From the NCBI RefSeq assembly GCF_000219625.1, contig NC_018201.1, positions 390,179-454,178 of the forward strand: DNA of 64,000 bases, in the 5' to 3' direction. The translations under genes were made by a program, and so were the position numbers. Of this stretch, positions 55,254 to 64,000 are shown piece after piece; position 1 is the first letter of the stretch; every line of letters starts with the position of its first letter. Source of the DNA: Zymoseptoria tritici IPO323 (Eukaryota > Ascomycota > Dothideomycetes > Mycosphaerellales > Mycosphaerellaceae). Below the pieces are notes generated by a model, which saw only the letters and a program-made list of their open reading frames with translations, did not search any database and was not told the DNA's origin.

Positions 55254-56876
55254 ATGCCGGAGGGTTCACAGCCGAAGGTTTGTTATAGCCACGACCGATG
55301 CCCGGAGTCTGACGCTGCTCGTGGCCTTTTTTCTCGCCGCCTGGGTCTGGTGCGGAATCACCTGCCCTCCACAGCAGCAGCAGCAGCAGGTGGTGCGCGT
55401 CCCACTCGAGCAAAATTTCACCTTCATAGTTCGACTAGCGACACCTTTGCAATGCGCAAGGTCGCCTTTTATCTGCCGTCAAAGTGGACCGAGTGGATTA
55501 CTCGCCCTCCTCTCGGAATGGTATACTAGAAGGGAACGGCAGGGAGCGGCGATTAGGAAGGAGGGGAGGCGCGACGGGGTCTTGAGGCGCGACAAGGGCT
55601 TTCGGCGCTGCAGACTTGCGTCCGTACTGTAGATAAAAGAGGAGACTATCGCGATGCAAGACGGACATCATAGGTCGGAGCGTTTAAGGACATTAGCACG
55701 TGGTTGGAGCGAAGGGAGGAATGCAGCTTACGGCCAACGTCGTAGTTAGACCTGTTACTTAGCTCGGCCGCGGATCGAGATTGCAAAGCGCTACTTTATA
55801 AAGCGACGGGGATAAAGCAGCTCAGGGAAGTAATTAACGATATCCTCGACCATATCGTACAATACGAGCTCCGGATTCTGGACAAGTGCTTCCTCCCCGC
55901 CTTCTCCGGTCTTTCCAACGCATCGGAAGCGCGGAGTCGTAAAATTAACCGGGAGATTTACGACCTCGCCGTCGAAGCGGCCGGAAGACGACTCACCCCT
56001 GTCCCGCCCGTCTAGTCGGAGGAGGAGGAGAACACATCGTTGTTGCTCCTCCTCTCCGACTCGGAGAAATCGCGCATTGCCCGCGCTCGAGGGCAATACG
56101 GCATCCTCACGTTTTTAGCACTGGTCTCCTACGCTTTGCCGCCTGCAATGCAAGAGCAGAAGGAGGACATTCTCGTGTTAAAGGTCCGAGTCGAAGCATT
56201 AAAGGAGGAATTGGCGGCGGAATCCTCGAATTGTACCGATTCTCTCAACAATAGACCAGGCTGCGGGATGACGACGGTGGTGAGGAACGTGTTTCACCGC
56301 TTGCCGACCGTGGCGGAACTAGACGCCATCCTCCGGGAGAAAGCTCTCCGCGCCTCGACCATTCGAAGAATCGCCCTCGAATGGATGGAAACGCACACTC
56401 TCGCGCGAGGAACGGAGCAGCAGCAGCAGCACCACCACCACCACGACCGCTCCCATCCGCAAACCTCCACCTCCACCTCGACGACAACACCACCACCAGC
56501 TTCATGCATCCCACCACCACCTCCGCGCTCCCGCCGCTTTCCTCCAACGACCACCCCATCCCCCCACGACCACCTCGCCGCAACCGCCCAGCGCATCCAC
56601 CGCCTCATCTGGACCCATCCCAAACTCGGCGCCGCAAGCTGGCACTGGGAGGGCTCCAGCCCTCCGCCCCGATCCGCCGTCTCCCTCGGCGCCGCCTCCG
56701 CCGACCTCGAATCCGCCCTCCTCTTCGCGGGCCTCGACGACCGCGCCGCAGCAGCAGCCGCAGCAGCAGCGGCAGCAGCGGACAACGACGTCGTGCTGGG
56801 CGTCGGCGAGACTTGGGAGGACTTTCGATATCGCATGCTGCCGCGGGGAGACCGGGCGGATCTGCGACTCTGTTAG
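55254..56876 (+). pseudogene. Unknown gene with up to five in-frame TAG codons
   Basis: A single + frame runs in phase from 55,254 to 56,876 (541 codons) interrupted by TAG at 55,527, 55,554, 55,671, 55,743 and 56,013, and by no other stop. Downstream of 55,632 the text is clearly protein-like: VGAFKDISTWLERREE, KQLREVINDILDHIVQYELR, SLLLLLSDSEKSRIARARGQ, then LTFLALVSYALPPAM and a coiled coil (LVLKVRVEALKEELAAE). The last 860 bases are open, with Gln/His and Ala runs and WEDFRYRMLP near the end. Upstream of 55,632 another frame (hydrophobic, then a Gln run) competes, so the 5' part is uncertain. The stops cluster towards the MULE. Family unknown. Confidence 0.5.
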
Positions 56877-56936
56877 CCGGAGAGATATGGCGGCATGCAG
56901 GACTGTGCGAGTGTAGATGAGTTTTTGAAGCGGCAT

Positions 56937-57015
56937 AGTTTGGTGATGAGGTGATGAGGTAATGAGGTGATGAGGTGATGAGGTGATAAGGTGATGAGGT
57001 AATAAGGTAATGAGG
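56937..57015. repeat. GATGAGGTG-type minisatellite
   Basis: About eight copies of a 9-bp unit GATGAGGTG/GATGAGGTA, just after the end of the preceding gene remnant. Confidence 0.8.
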
Positions 57016-57810
57016 TTGGATTCGATCGGTTGGGGGTAGAGGTTGGATCGGAGTTTTTGTTTTCGGTCTTATATGTTGTTGTTGTCTCTTCATCTTCAAT
57101 TTGTTATCAACGTATTACGGCAGAATGATGCGCTGCTTCTTTTTTTTCTTCTCTCTCTCTCTCTCTCTCCTGCCTGCCTGCCTGCCTATCTGCCTACTCT
57201 CGTACAATTATTATTGTATTGATCCCTACTAACCCTTACTACCCCATCTATCTATCCATCTATCCATCTATCCTCCGCCGATCTCAGCCATCGTGTCGAA
57301 TAGTCAAACCACCCTCGCACTCCTCGCCACCCCTCGCGCTCCTCGCACTCCCCTCCACCGCCGGCGGTAAAGGAAAGCGGAGGAGTCTGCTCCTTCTCCT
57401 CCTGCCTCTTAGCCTCCTCCTTCTCCTACCTCCCCCTCCTCCGACAAGGACGACGACGAAGACGAAGACGACGAAGACTCCTCACCCTCGACACTGTCCG
57501 TCGGCGGCGTGGAGGAAAGTAGTGCACCGCCGCCGCCGCCGGTCGTCGTCGTCGATGAGTCGGGAGATGATGGGACGGGTCGCTGTTGTAGCAGTAGCGA
57601 ATAGTGTGGCTCCTCCTGCTGTAACACATCCGTTGTGGCGCTAGTGTTTGTTGGGTTAGAAGATCCGGTGTGAGGAGAAGAAGAAGAAGAAGAAGCAGCA
57701 GCATCGGCGGCGCTGGGAGCTGTGGTTTCTGCACTAGGAAACGTCGATTTATTCTACGGGAAGAAGAGGGGTTAGAAATGGTCGCCTGGTCGCTAGACAA
57801 CGGGTAGAGG

Positions 57811-58950
57811 CTACGAGAAGATGTCGTATAAGGCCATGGTATCATCGGTGGCGGTGTTGACTAGGCGAGCTAGCTTCGCCGCCGAGGGAGACTCGGGGTC
57901 GGTCGACACCGTCGGGTCTGCAAAGGGGATGTCGACATCTAGGAACAGTTTATAAAAGAGGTCGTCGAAGTCGTTGCTACTATTGAATTAATAGTTGTCG
58001 GCGGGAGGCATCGAATCGTTGCTACCATTAAATGGATAGTTGTCGACGGGAGGCATCACGTCGTTGCCACCATTGAATGGATTGGTTTCTTCTGGTAGGA
58101 AACAGTCCTGCCGAAGGGATGTTAGGTTAGACGACGTAGATGGGTCGAGGCCGGCGGCGGCGGCACCATAAACAACACGGTTATTAACATCCTGATGTCC
58201 TCCAAAGATGTCTCCCTGGGTCTAGCCGGCGGCGTTGAAGGTAGTCCAGAGGGAATTACTCTACGGCGGGATGCGGTTTCTATAGCTCGCACCATCCGAG
58301 GAAACCCGAGTTCGCTTGGGTATACGCGACGGGACCTCGTCCTCATTATTATCATCATCCACCTCGCGAACCCGCTTGGTCGTCCTGTCGGGAGTCCGAG
58401 GAGCGAACGCCTACATAGCTTGCGGGATCCACCCAAAGTCACGATCGTCGCGTCCCGGATCCTAGGAACGGAAAACCGGGCACGCTCGAGCTTTGCCGCA
58501 GATGCTGACGAATCGCCTTTCCACTTCTGCGTCGTGCTTGTCCGGTTCGTGCCGGGCGTAAAAGATGGACTTGGCGATGGATTTGGCGACACGCACGATG
58601 CAGGCCACGGCGTGCGAGTTGTCGGAATGTTCCATCTGAGACTTGTGAAAGTGCAGATCTTCGAGGAGGTGTATGATGCGATTGGTGTTGGGAAGCCCAA
58701 TCGGGCACTTGCATTCGACCAGCCGCTCTTTGATCAAGATACTGACCGGGCAGGCGTTCGCTTTGGTGGATTTCAGAGCAGCCGGGATATCCAACACATC
58801 GCCATATGAAAATCTTCCAAGACGATGCTCGACATGAGAACGTTCCGCGGGAAGAGGATGTTCGAATCGATGGGTGTATGGCGCAGTCTGATGCGAAGGT
58901 TGGACGGTCGATTTGGCTGAGAGTTTGGCGGGGTTGGTGGAGACGATGGT
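57811..58950 (-). pseudogene. Unknown (possibly nuclear) protein gene broken by TAG/TAA
   Basis: One - strand frame continues from about 58,950 (VQPSHQTAPYTHRFEHPL) through VLDIPAALKSTKANACPVSI and HLLEDLHFHKSQMEHSDNSH to an acidic/NLS-like part (EVDDDNNEDEVPSRIPKRTR) and repeats FNGGNDVMPPVDNY. In-frame stops are TAG at 58,462, 58,411, 58,261, 58,222 and 57,811 and TAA at 57,988, all spaced in multiples of three; I saw no frameshift. A further exon (NKSTFPSAETTAPS, Ser-rich tail) may follow after an intron ending at about 57,754. The layout resembles a fungal transcription regulator, but no zinc cluster is visible; treat the role as unknown. Confidence 0.5.
57985..58085 (-). repeat. Coding tandem repeat (FNG-ND-MPP-DNY)
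   Basis: Two full and one partial copies of a unit of about 54 bp with core GGGAGGCATC, in phase with the frame containing it; the last copy carries the TAA. Confidence 0.6.
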
Positions 58951-59355
58951 TAAGAAAGGTGTAGAAGGGCAAGAAGTATCTTAAGTCTGTAGTAGCCGAG
59001 AAGTAAAGACCACATTGATGTCTCTCGCTGGGCGTCCAGATCTCTGCCGCCGTCTCGAAAACCAAGGGGACGTTCACGGAAAGGTGCAGATACCGGATGG
59101 TATGTGGAGGAAAAAGGAGATTGCACGCGATAACGATGACGAGGAAGAATGAAAGAGGTGGAAGGAAAGACTCAGCCTGAGACGAGTTGACTCTTGCATG
59201 CCCGACATTTGGAAGATTGACGGGATGGAGGCGGAGGCGGGAGCGAGTAGGTTCGCAGACGCTGAAGTTGGAGTGGAAACGGGAACGGGAACGGGAACGG
59301 GAAGATGAGGATTATTGCAATGAGATGGGGGAGTGCTACTTGCTGCAGGTGGCCG

Positions 59356-59580
59356 TGAGGTGGTAAGGTGAGGAGGGCGGAGGGAGGTGGTGAGATAAGG
59401 AAGGCGGAGGGAGGTGGTGAGATGAGGAGGGCGGAGGGAGGTGGTGAGATGAGGAGGGCGGAGGGAGGTGGTGAGATAAGGAGGGCGGAGGGAGGTGGTG
59501 AGATAAGGAGGGCGGAGGGAGGTGGTGAGATGAGGAGGGCGGAGGGAGGTGGTAAGACGAGGAGGGCGGAGGGAGGTAGC
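59356..59580. repeat. 27-bp minisatellite
   Basis: About eight head-to-tail 27-bp units with core GAGGGCGGAGGGAGGTGGTG. The 27-bp length keeps several frames open, which creates long repeat ORFs on both strands; no gene is inferred. No spacers. Confidence 0.85.
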
Positions 59581-60258
59581 TTGAGGTGGGTGAGGAGGCG
59601 TACAGCGTGTTCGTGTTGGCACATCGGAGGGATCACATTGACCGCTGAGTTCACGCATGTAGAAGATGGAAGATGTGGAAGAAGATCGGATGTTACATGT
59701 CCACCCGGCGGATCGTTTCAACTTTCCGGGAAGCAGGGACGGGACGGACGGGACGGACGGGACGGGAGCTTTGAGCACGTGCACCGTGACTCCTCACCCC
59801 GCCAGTTCATGGACAGGGACAGGGCAGACAGACATCTCGCAGGAGGGGTCGTCGTCGTCGTCGTCGTCATTGTCATTGTTGATATCTTATCTTTCCGCTG
59901 ACACCTCCATGTGTAGAACTAAGGTACCTTCACCTTCCAATTCTGGTCTGGCGACTGCAATGGTCGGATCTGACCACGGCTCGGTCAGATCTGACCACAT
60001 ATTGGTCAGATCTGACTCCAAACGTATGAGGGGAGCACATACTAGTACCTCCGTTCTTCCGCTCAAAGTGCCCCACTACGTCATATGTTTACTCTCAGAG
60101 TCTGTGACAACAACAATTTAGATGATTAATTACACCACCACCACACCATTTAATTCAACGAGGGCAATTACGAACGAGACTCAAGAAGCATCTGCTTCAC
60201 TCCTGCTATCCTCACCTTTGCCGAGAAAGGTGCTGCTCTCACGCTCCACGGAGCTGGC

Positions 60259-61056
60259 TTGTCAGACCGAGATATTGGAACGAGACTGAAGAAGGATTAC
60301 CGCACCATTGCACGCAACTTGAAGGCCATCTTCGCACAGTGCCCAGGCCTTACGTGGCAGGAGATATTAATCAAAACGAAAGCAGACCGAACCCTCCAAT
60401 GCACCAAACTCGATCCTCGAACACCGGCTCCAAAACGAGGACTTCCAGCACGAGCTAAGCATGGCTCCTCGCTCTCGCGAATCGTTCGCGAGGCTGTGAA
60501 CGACATCTACCCTCGTCTTGAGCCGACCGTTGCGGCTAACAGATGTATTCAGGACGCGATAAACAAGGGCAGGATCTCAAGAGCAGTGGTGCTAAAGAAC
60601 AAGGTCCCTCATGGCTATGGCCGGCTGCCACGAGCGCGCCAGCCTCTTGGTGAAATCGATGGCAATGTGAGACCTCGGTATCTATCAGTGCAGCAGGTGC
60701 TCAACATCCTCCGCGACAAGCGACACGTTCAGAACGACATAGAGCGCCGGCAGAAGAAGATCGTTCGCAGACGGTCATTAAGGAAGCAGGAGCTCACACG
60801 CTCGAACAAGGACGACCGCCTCGACTGGCACGAATACCTCACCGTCACGCTCGCGCAGCTGCCTCTCCCTGCATTGTTCATCACCGTGGATGAGAAGAAG
60901 ACGAGCATTGGCGGCTCACCAAACACGCACATCTCGGAAAGCACAGTCGGGATTTCTGTCGGCGTAGATTACGTCCTGCCTGCGTATAATTCTAAAGCAG
61001 CGTCTTCGGACAAGACGCGAGACACGCGAGGGACAGCCGACTTCGTTTTTGGCTGA
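60259..61056 (+). pseudogene. Tc1/mariner-like transposase fragment
   Basis: 265 residues open. HTH-like start MSDRDIGTRLKKDYRTIARN, a second helical DNA-binding part (WQEILIKTKADRTLQ), then LPALFITVDEKKTSIGGSPN, whose D-E-G pattern resembles the first catalytic Asp block of Tc1/mariner enzymes. Coding text extends upstream of the ATG in frame (FAEKGAALTLHGAGL), so the true start is lost. The C-terminal third, with the remaining catalytic residues, is missing; length is short of the usual about 340. Flank 59,945-60,010 has GGTCAGATCTGACCA palindromic motifs shared with 25.63 kb. Superfamily call is tentative. Confidence 0.45.
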
Positions 61057-61180
61057 CCACCGGGCATCTAACTTACCAACTTTGCACGACCTCCGTACGA
61101 GCAGCTGATCCCGCACTTTCGCACACAGATATCACCACCCCCGTTACCTACCGACACTTCCACCCGATCTCCGGCGAACA

Positions 61181-61626
61181 TGGCCTCAACGGCGCCGGCG
61201 AGTACGCAGAAATGGGACATGCACGAAATCAACACCGAATCCGTCGCTTGCTGCGAGGCCTCGGGAGCGGCAGATTCCCTACAGCAACACCTTAGAGCTC
61301 GGCGGTCTTGACGGGCGAGCGCGAGACGACCGAGTTGGAGCAAGAATGCAAGGACTTCCACAAGACACTGGACTAGGTCACGCTAGGGAACAACCACCAC
61401 ACATTTGAGAGATGCAGCCACAATCAAGCAGGTTCGGCCAGAAACAAGACAGTCGGAAGGACGAGAGGAAGAAGAGGACACTGCCGTGGGGATGATTTCA
61501 TCGTCAGAATATTGGGACAGCGGGAAGAAGCACTTTGCGAAGGCGAAGTGGGCGGAGAACATTTTACCTGTTCTTCCCGACGTGTTGAACGCAGCATTGG
61601 GAGCCATTGTTTGCTCCGAAGATTAA
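61181..61626 (+). pseudogene. Decayed coiled-coil ORF
   Basis: MASTAPASTQKWDMHEINTE runs to about 61,309, continues in another frame as GERETTELEQECKDFHKTLD, meets a TAG (about 61,375), and ends as SSEYWDSGKKHFAKAKWAEN. Protein-like but broken by a frame change and a TAG. Family unknown. Confidence 0.35.
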
Positions 61627-62452
61627 CGTGCTAGAGGATGTAAGATGAGACGGCGCACGTCCTTATGGAAATGAAGGACTGCCTGCTGCCTCCGGCCTCC
61701 CTCCACCTGCCGCGTTCGACGACCTCTTCAGCGTGGGACAAAACCACACCAGCACCATCACCCGATCTTCGTCGCCTCCCTCGCTACCACCATCACCACC
61801 ACTACGGCCGCCTCTTCTCCCTCCACAAGTTCCGCCTCCGGCCCAATAACAACAGCAGCAACAATCCTAACGTGGCGGTGGTCAGCGCGCTCGCACCGCA
61901 GAGCTGTACTAGCCGAATGACGTTCGCAGTTGTTCGTTGCGGTGGTCCCTTCCTATGCCCGAAGAGATAACAGCTCTTCACAGGTGGCGATGTAGACGAC
62001 TGAGGACAGGAGAGAGCAGAATATCGCAGAGATGTATACGGCATGGCAGCACCTAGATAAGAATGAGGAGCACTTGTTGCGATGATGGCGGCCATGTCGT
62101 AGCTCGGGAGGATCAGAATCATTGGAAGAATGAGAATCCTCGGGAGAACAATCGACGAAAGATGGGATGGTAAGAATGAGCCATCTGATAGTGATGATGA
62201 TGATGATGTTGTTGAGCCACAATGCAAGGCGACTCTCCTGGGTGGTTCTGATGATTTCCTCTCTGTCGACTCGCTCGACTTCTTCTTGGCCACTGCCATC
62301 GCCCCCGGGAGAGAGGGATCTTGGACTGCATATGCACCAATGCATACACCGAGGCACTCGGGCGCATTCGCATCTCATGCCAGATACAGACGACGACGAC
62401 GACGACGACGACATGAATTCAATCTTAAGCTGCCACACGCTGTTACCCGTGG
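61627..62452. other. No gene supported
   Basis: Long ORFs on both strands overlap here, helped by ATG/GAC microsatellites (62,190-62,210; 62,390-62,412). I see no reliable exon. Confidence 0.4.
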
Positions 62453-62644
62453 GTGAATGCCAAGCAACGTGACGTGTCAATACACAAACGATGGCGGTTT
62501 GCTCCAACAAGACAATGCAGTAAGTGTCTCGCTCCTTCTCCTCTACAGCTCTCTCTCCATTTCTTTCCACCCTCTTCTCGTCTATCCTCTCCTTCCTGCC
62601 CGCCACAATCCTACCCAAAAAAAACTCACACGTCGTCCTCTTGG

Positions 62645-63952
62645 TGGTCCTACCTGCGGAACGGCTGCGGCCTCGTCCTCGTCGCCGGCATCCACAAGGC
62701 CTGCGACCAAAATCCCGTGCTCCGCCTCATCGAGCTGCTGCTCTTCTATTGCGCCGCATCTTCCATCGTCTACACAGACCGCTATCTCGACCCCTGCGAC
62801 CCGGTCGTCGTTTTCCGCCCATTTCTCCTACGGTGTATCCGCTTCTCGGTCCTGCTTAGTACCCTCTGCAGCGCCGGCTGGCCGAATCGTCTTCGTCGCG
62901 GACCCTACTAGCTTCAAGCGCTGGGCTGGGTGCTGCTCTCGGCTGGTCTGCACCTCTACCTGCTGCCATTCGGAGAAGAATGGCTGCTAGTCCACTCGCC
63001 ATACACAGCCCTGGACTCCTCCAGTGGCCTGTACGCACATTGTCCTCAACATCTCGTCCCGCAGGTGAGTTTCCCACTCGATCAAAACTTCCCGCATCGC
63101 TCTCAGATAACTTACGGACCTCGTAGACCGATGGCGTACCTTTCTTCAACCTGAGCCAACGCGGTGACCTCCGCGTTGACGAAAGGGACGATTCCCTGGC
63201 CCTTGCACTGTACGTCGGTTATCGTGCGGTGCAGCAAATCGCGTAAGTCCCTCTAATCGGCATCTCTCTCAATTAATCCAGCCAGCGACTGACCCGCATG
63301 TGTGACACACAGTCGACCGGCCATGGAAGCAGATTTCTGCAACGCCGAACGCGCGCTCGACCTTCTCGCGCATCATTTCCATCCTTGGGCTCCCCTTTTG
63401 TACGACGCTGGTCCCCGCACCTCGCCTATGCTAGAACGAGTCCGTGGGCTGCTTACATGTCCTCCCGAACGTACCAACACCACCTCCCACGTTCGACAAC
63501 CCAACGAGAAGCTCTTCAACGAAATCTACAGGCCACTCGTCGACCACCGTGATGCCATCGCTACACAGCTCGAGACCTACGCCACCGTCCTCCTTCCGAT
63601 CTACGACTCCTGGTTTTCCGACCTGACCATTATCCACGACAGTCTCTCCTCCTGGTCAATAACTAACCAAACCCCTCCCTTCTCATCCTCCTCTTGGTCC
63701 ACATCCGACCAAACCCTCTCCTCCTCATCCTCTCCTTTCGAATCCAAAGCTCGCCTTCCCAACGCCGTGTCCTCTCCCTGCAGCTCTGCCTGGCCCAATT
63801 CACCCGCATCTGTCCTCAGCCTCGCCATCTCCCTCCCCTGTTGCCTCTTCAGCCCTACTACTCTCCCATGGGTCCAGATATGCCACGCCCAAGACTTCTG
63901 GTCCCTGCGCGCCATCGTCCTTCCTCGACTCGCCAACAACCTCCGCACATAG
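62645..63952 (+). pseudogene. Multi-exon membrane protein gene with one in-frame TAG
   Basis: Exon A (to 63,064) reads SSSWWSYLRNGCGLVLVAGI, ELLLFYCAASSIVYTDRYLD, TAG at 62,909-62,911, then LQALGWVLLSAGLHLYLLPF in the same frame. Introns 63,065-63,126 (GTGAGT...CGTAG) and 63,243-63,312 (GTAAGT...CACAG) join exon B (TDGVPFFNLSQRGDLRVDER) and exon C (RPAMEADFCNAERALDLLAH...) in phase, ending at 63,952. There are at least two hydrophobic segments before a soluble helical C-terminal domain. No intron removes the TAG. The 5' start is unresolved: an ATG at 62,457 followed by GTAAGT at 62,520 is a candidate first exon but lacks a good acceptor. Family unknown. Confidence 0.5.
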
Positions 63953-64000
63953 TCGACCCGGCTCCCCGCGAGTCTGAACCACATCTCCCTACCCCACCAG

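Noticed and set aside
26912..59580. CRISPR-like arrays at 26,912-26,996, 59,356-59,580 and 30,590-31,090
   Set aside because: Units are head to tail without unique spacers, and the genome is eukaryotic.
59074..59901. Repeat proteins (RPPHLTTSL and RRAEGGGEM types) at 59.2-59.9 kb
   Set aside because: A 27-bp minisatellite keeps frames open on both strands; there is no other gene evidence.
1..64000. Reassignment of TAG to an amino acid, suggested by TAG-only interruptions in many frames
   Set aside because: TAA also occurs at Gln-like sites, Trp codons are TGG in the open transposase, at least one frame ends on TAG, and LTR differences are all CA/TG-to-TA. RIP-type mutation explains the pattern without recoding.

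Overview
The window looks like filamentous ascomycete (Pezizomycotina) DNA. Introns are short (about 40-95 nt) with GTAAGT/GTGAGC-type donors, CTAAC/CTGAC/ACTAAT-type branch sites and YAG acceptors, and the repeats carry the CpA-to-TpA signature of repeat-induced point mutation (RIP). Genus cannot be assigned from sequence alone. No rRNA, tRNA or CRISPR was found.

Layout. 1-10,866 is a repeat block. It holds the 3' part of a very large Ty3/gypsy element (copy 1, sense +, 1-5,692) lying against an older, RIP-saturated chromodomain-type gypsy relic (5,693-9,046), then unassigned AT-rich DNA. 10,867-28,559 is a normal-GC compartment. It has four well-supported but unrecognised protein genes (11.4-18.1 kb), several decayed coding remnants, a tandem-repeat protein gene with one in-frame TAG (22.8-24.1 kb), a RING-like gene with an apparent frameshift (24.4-24.8 kb) and a broken retrotransposon gag (25.8-26.7 kb). 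28,560-51,627 is a hAT DNA transposon with 15-bp perfect terminal inverted repeats and a perfect 8-bp target duplication ACACCATG. 51.65-55.2 kb is a MULE transposase relic on the - strand. 55.2-64 kb is gene-like sequence, much of it broken by in-frame TAG codons, with minisatellites and a Tc1/mariner-like fragment.

The central structure is a nest. The hAT element (about 8.8 kb when empty) carries a BED-finger transposase gene, two unknown intron-containing genes and possibly a third. A 14.3-kb gypsy element (copy 2, sense -) with 275-bp LTRs sits inside the transposase gene. Removing it with one 4-bp target copy rejoins an 832-residue transposase frame exactly. Inside copy 2's reverse transcriptase lies a 776-bp non-LTR-type insertion with a 13-bp target duplication, a (CAAA)n tail and no visible RIP. 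Three hAT genes (transposase, 300-aa protein, 107-aa protein) each have the same upstream module about 175-190 bp before the ATG, which suggests co-regulation.

The gypsy family is unusual in two ways. It has a third long ORF of about 945 codons after pol, seen in both copies, and it has dispersed palindromes built on AATGTTTCCTAGAC at its ORF boundaries. Exon joins and translations were made by eye; percentages and homology calls were not computed.
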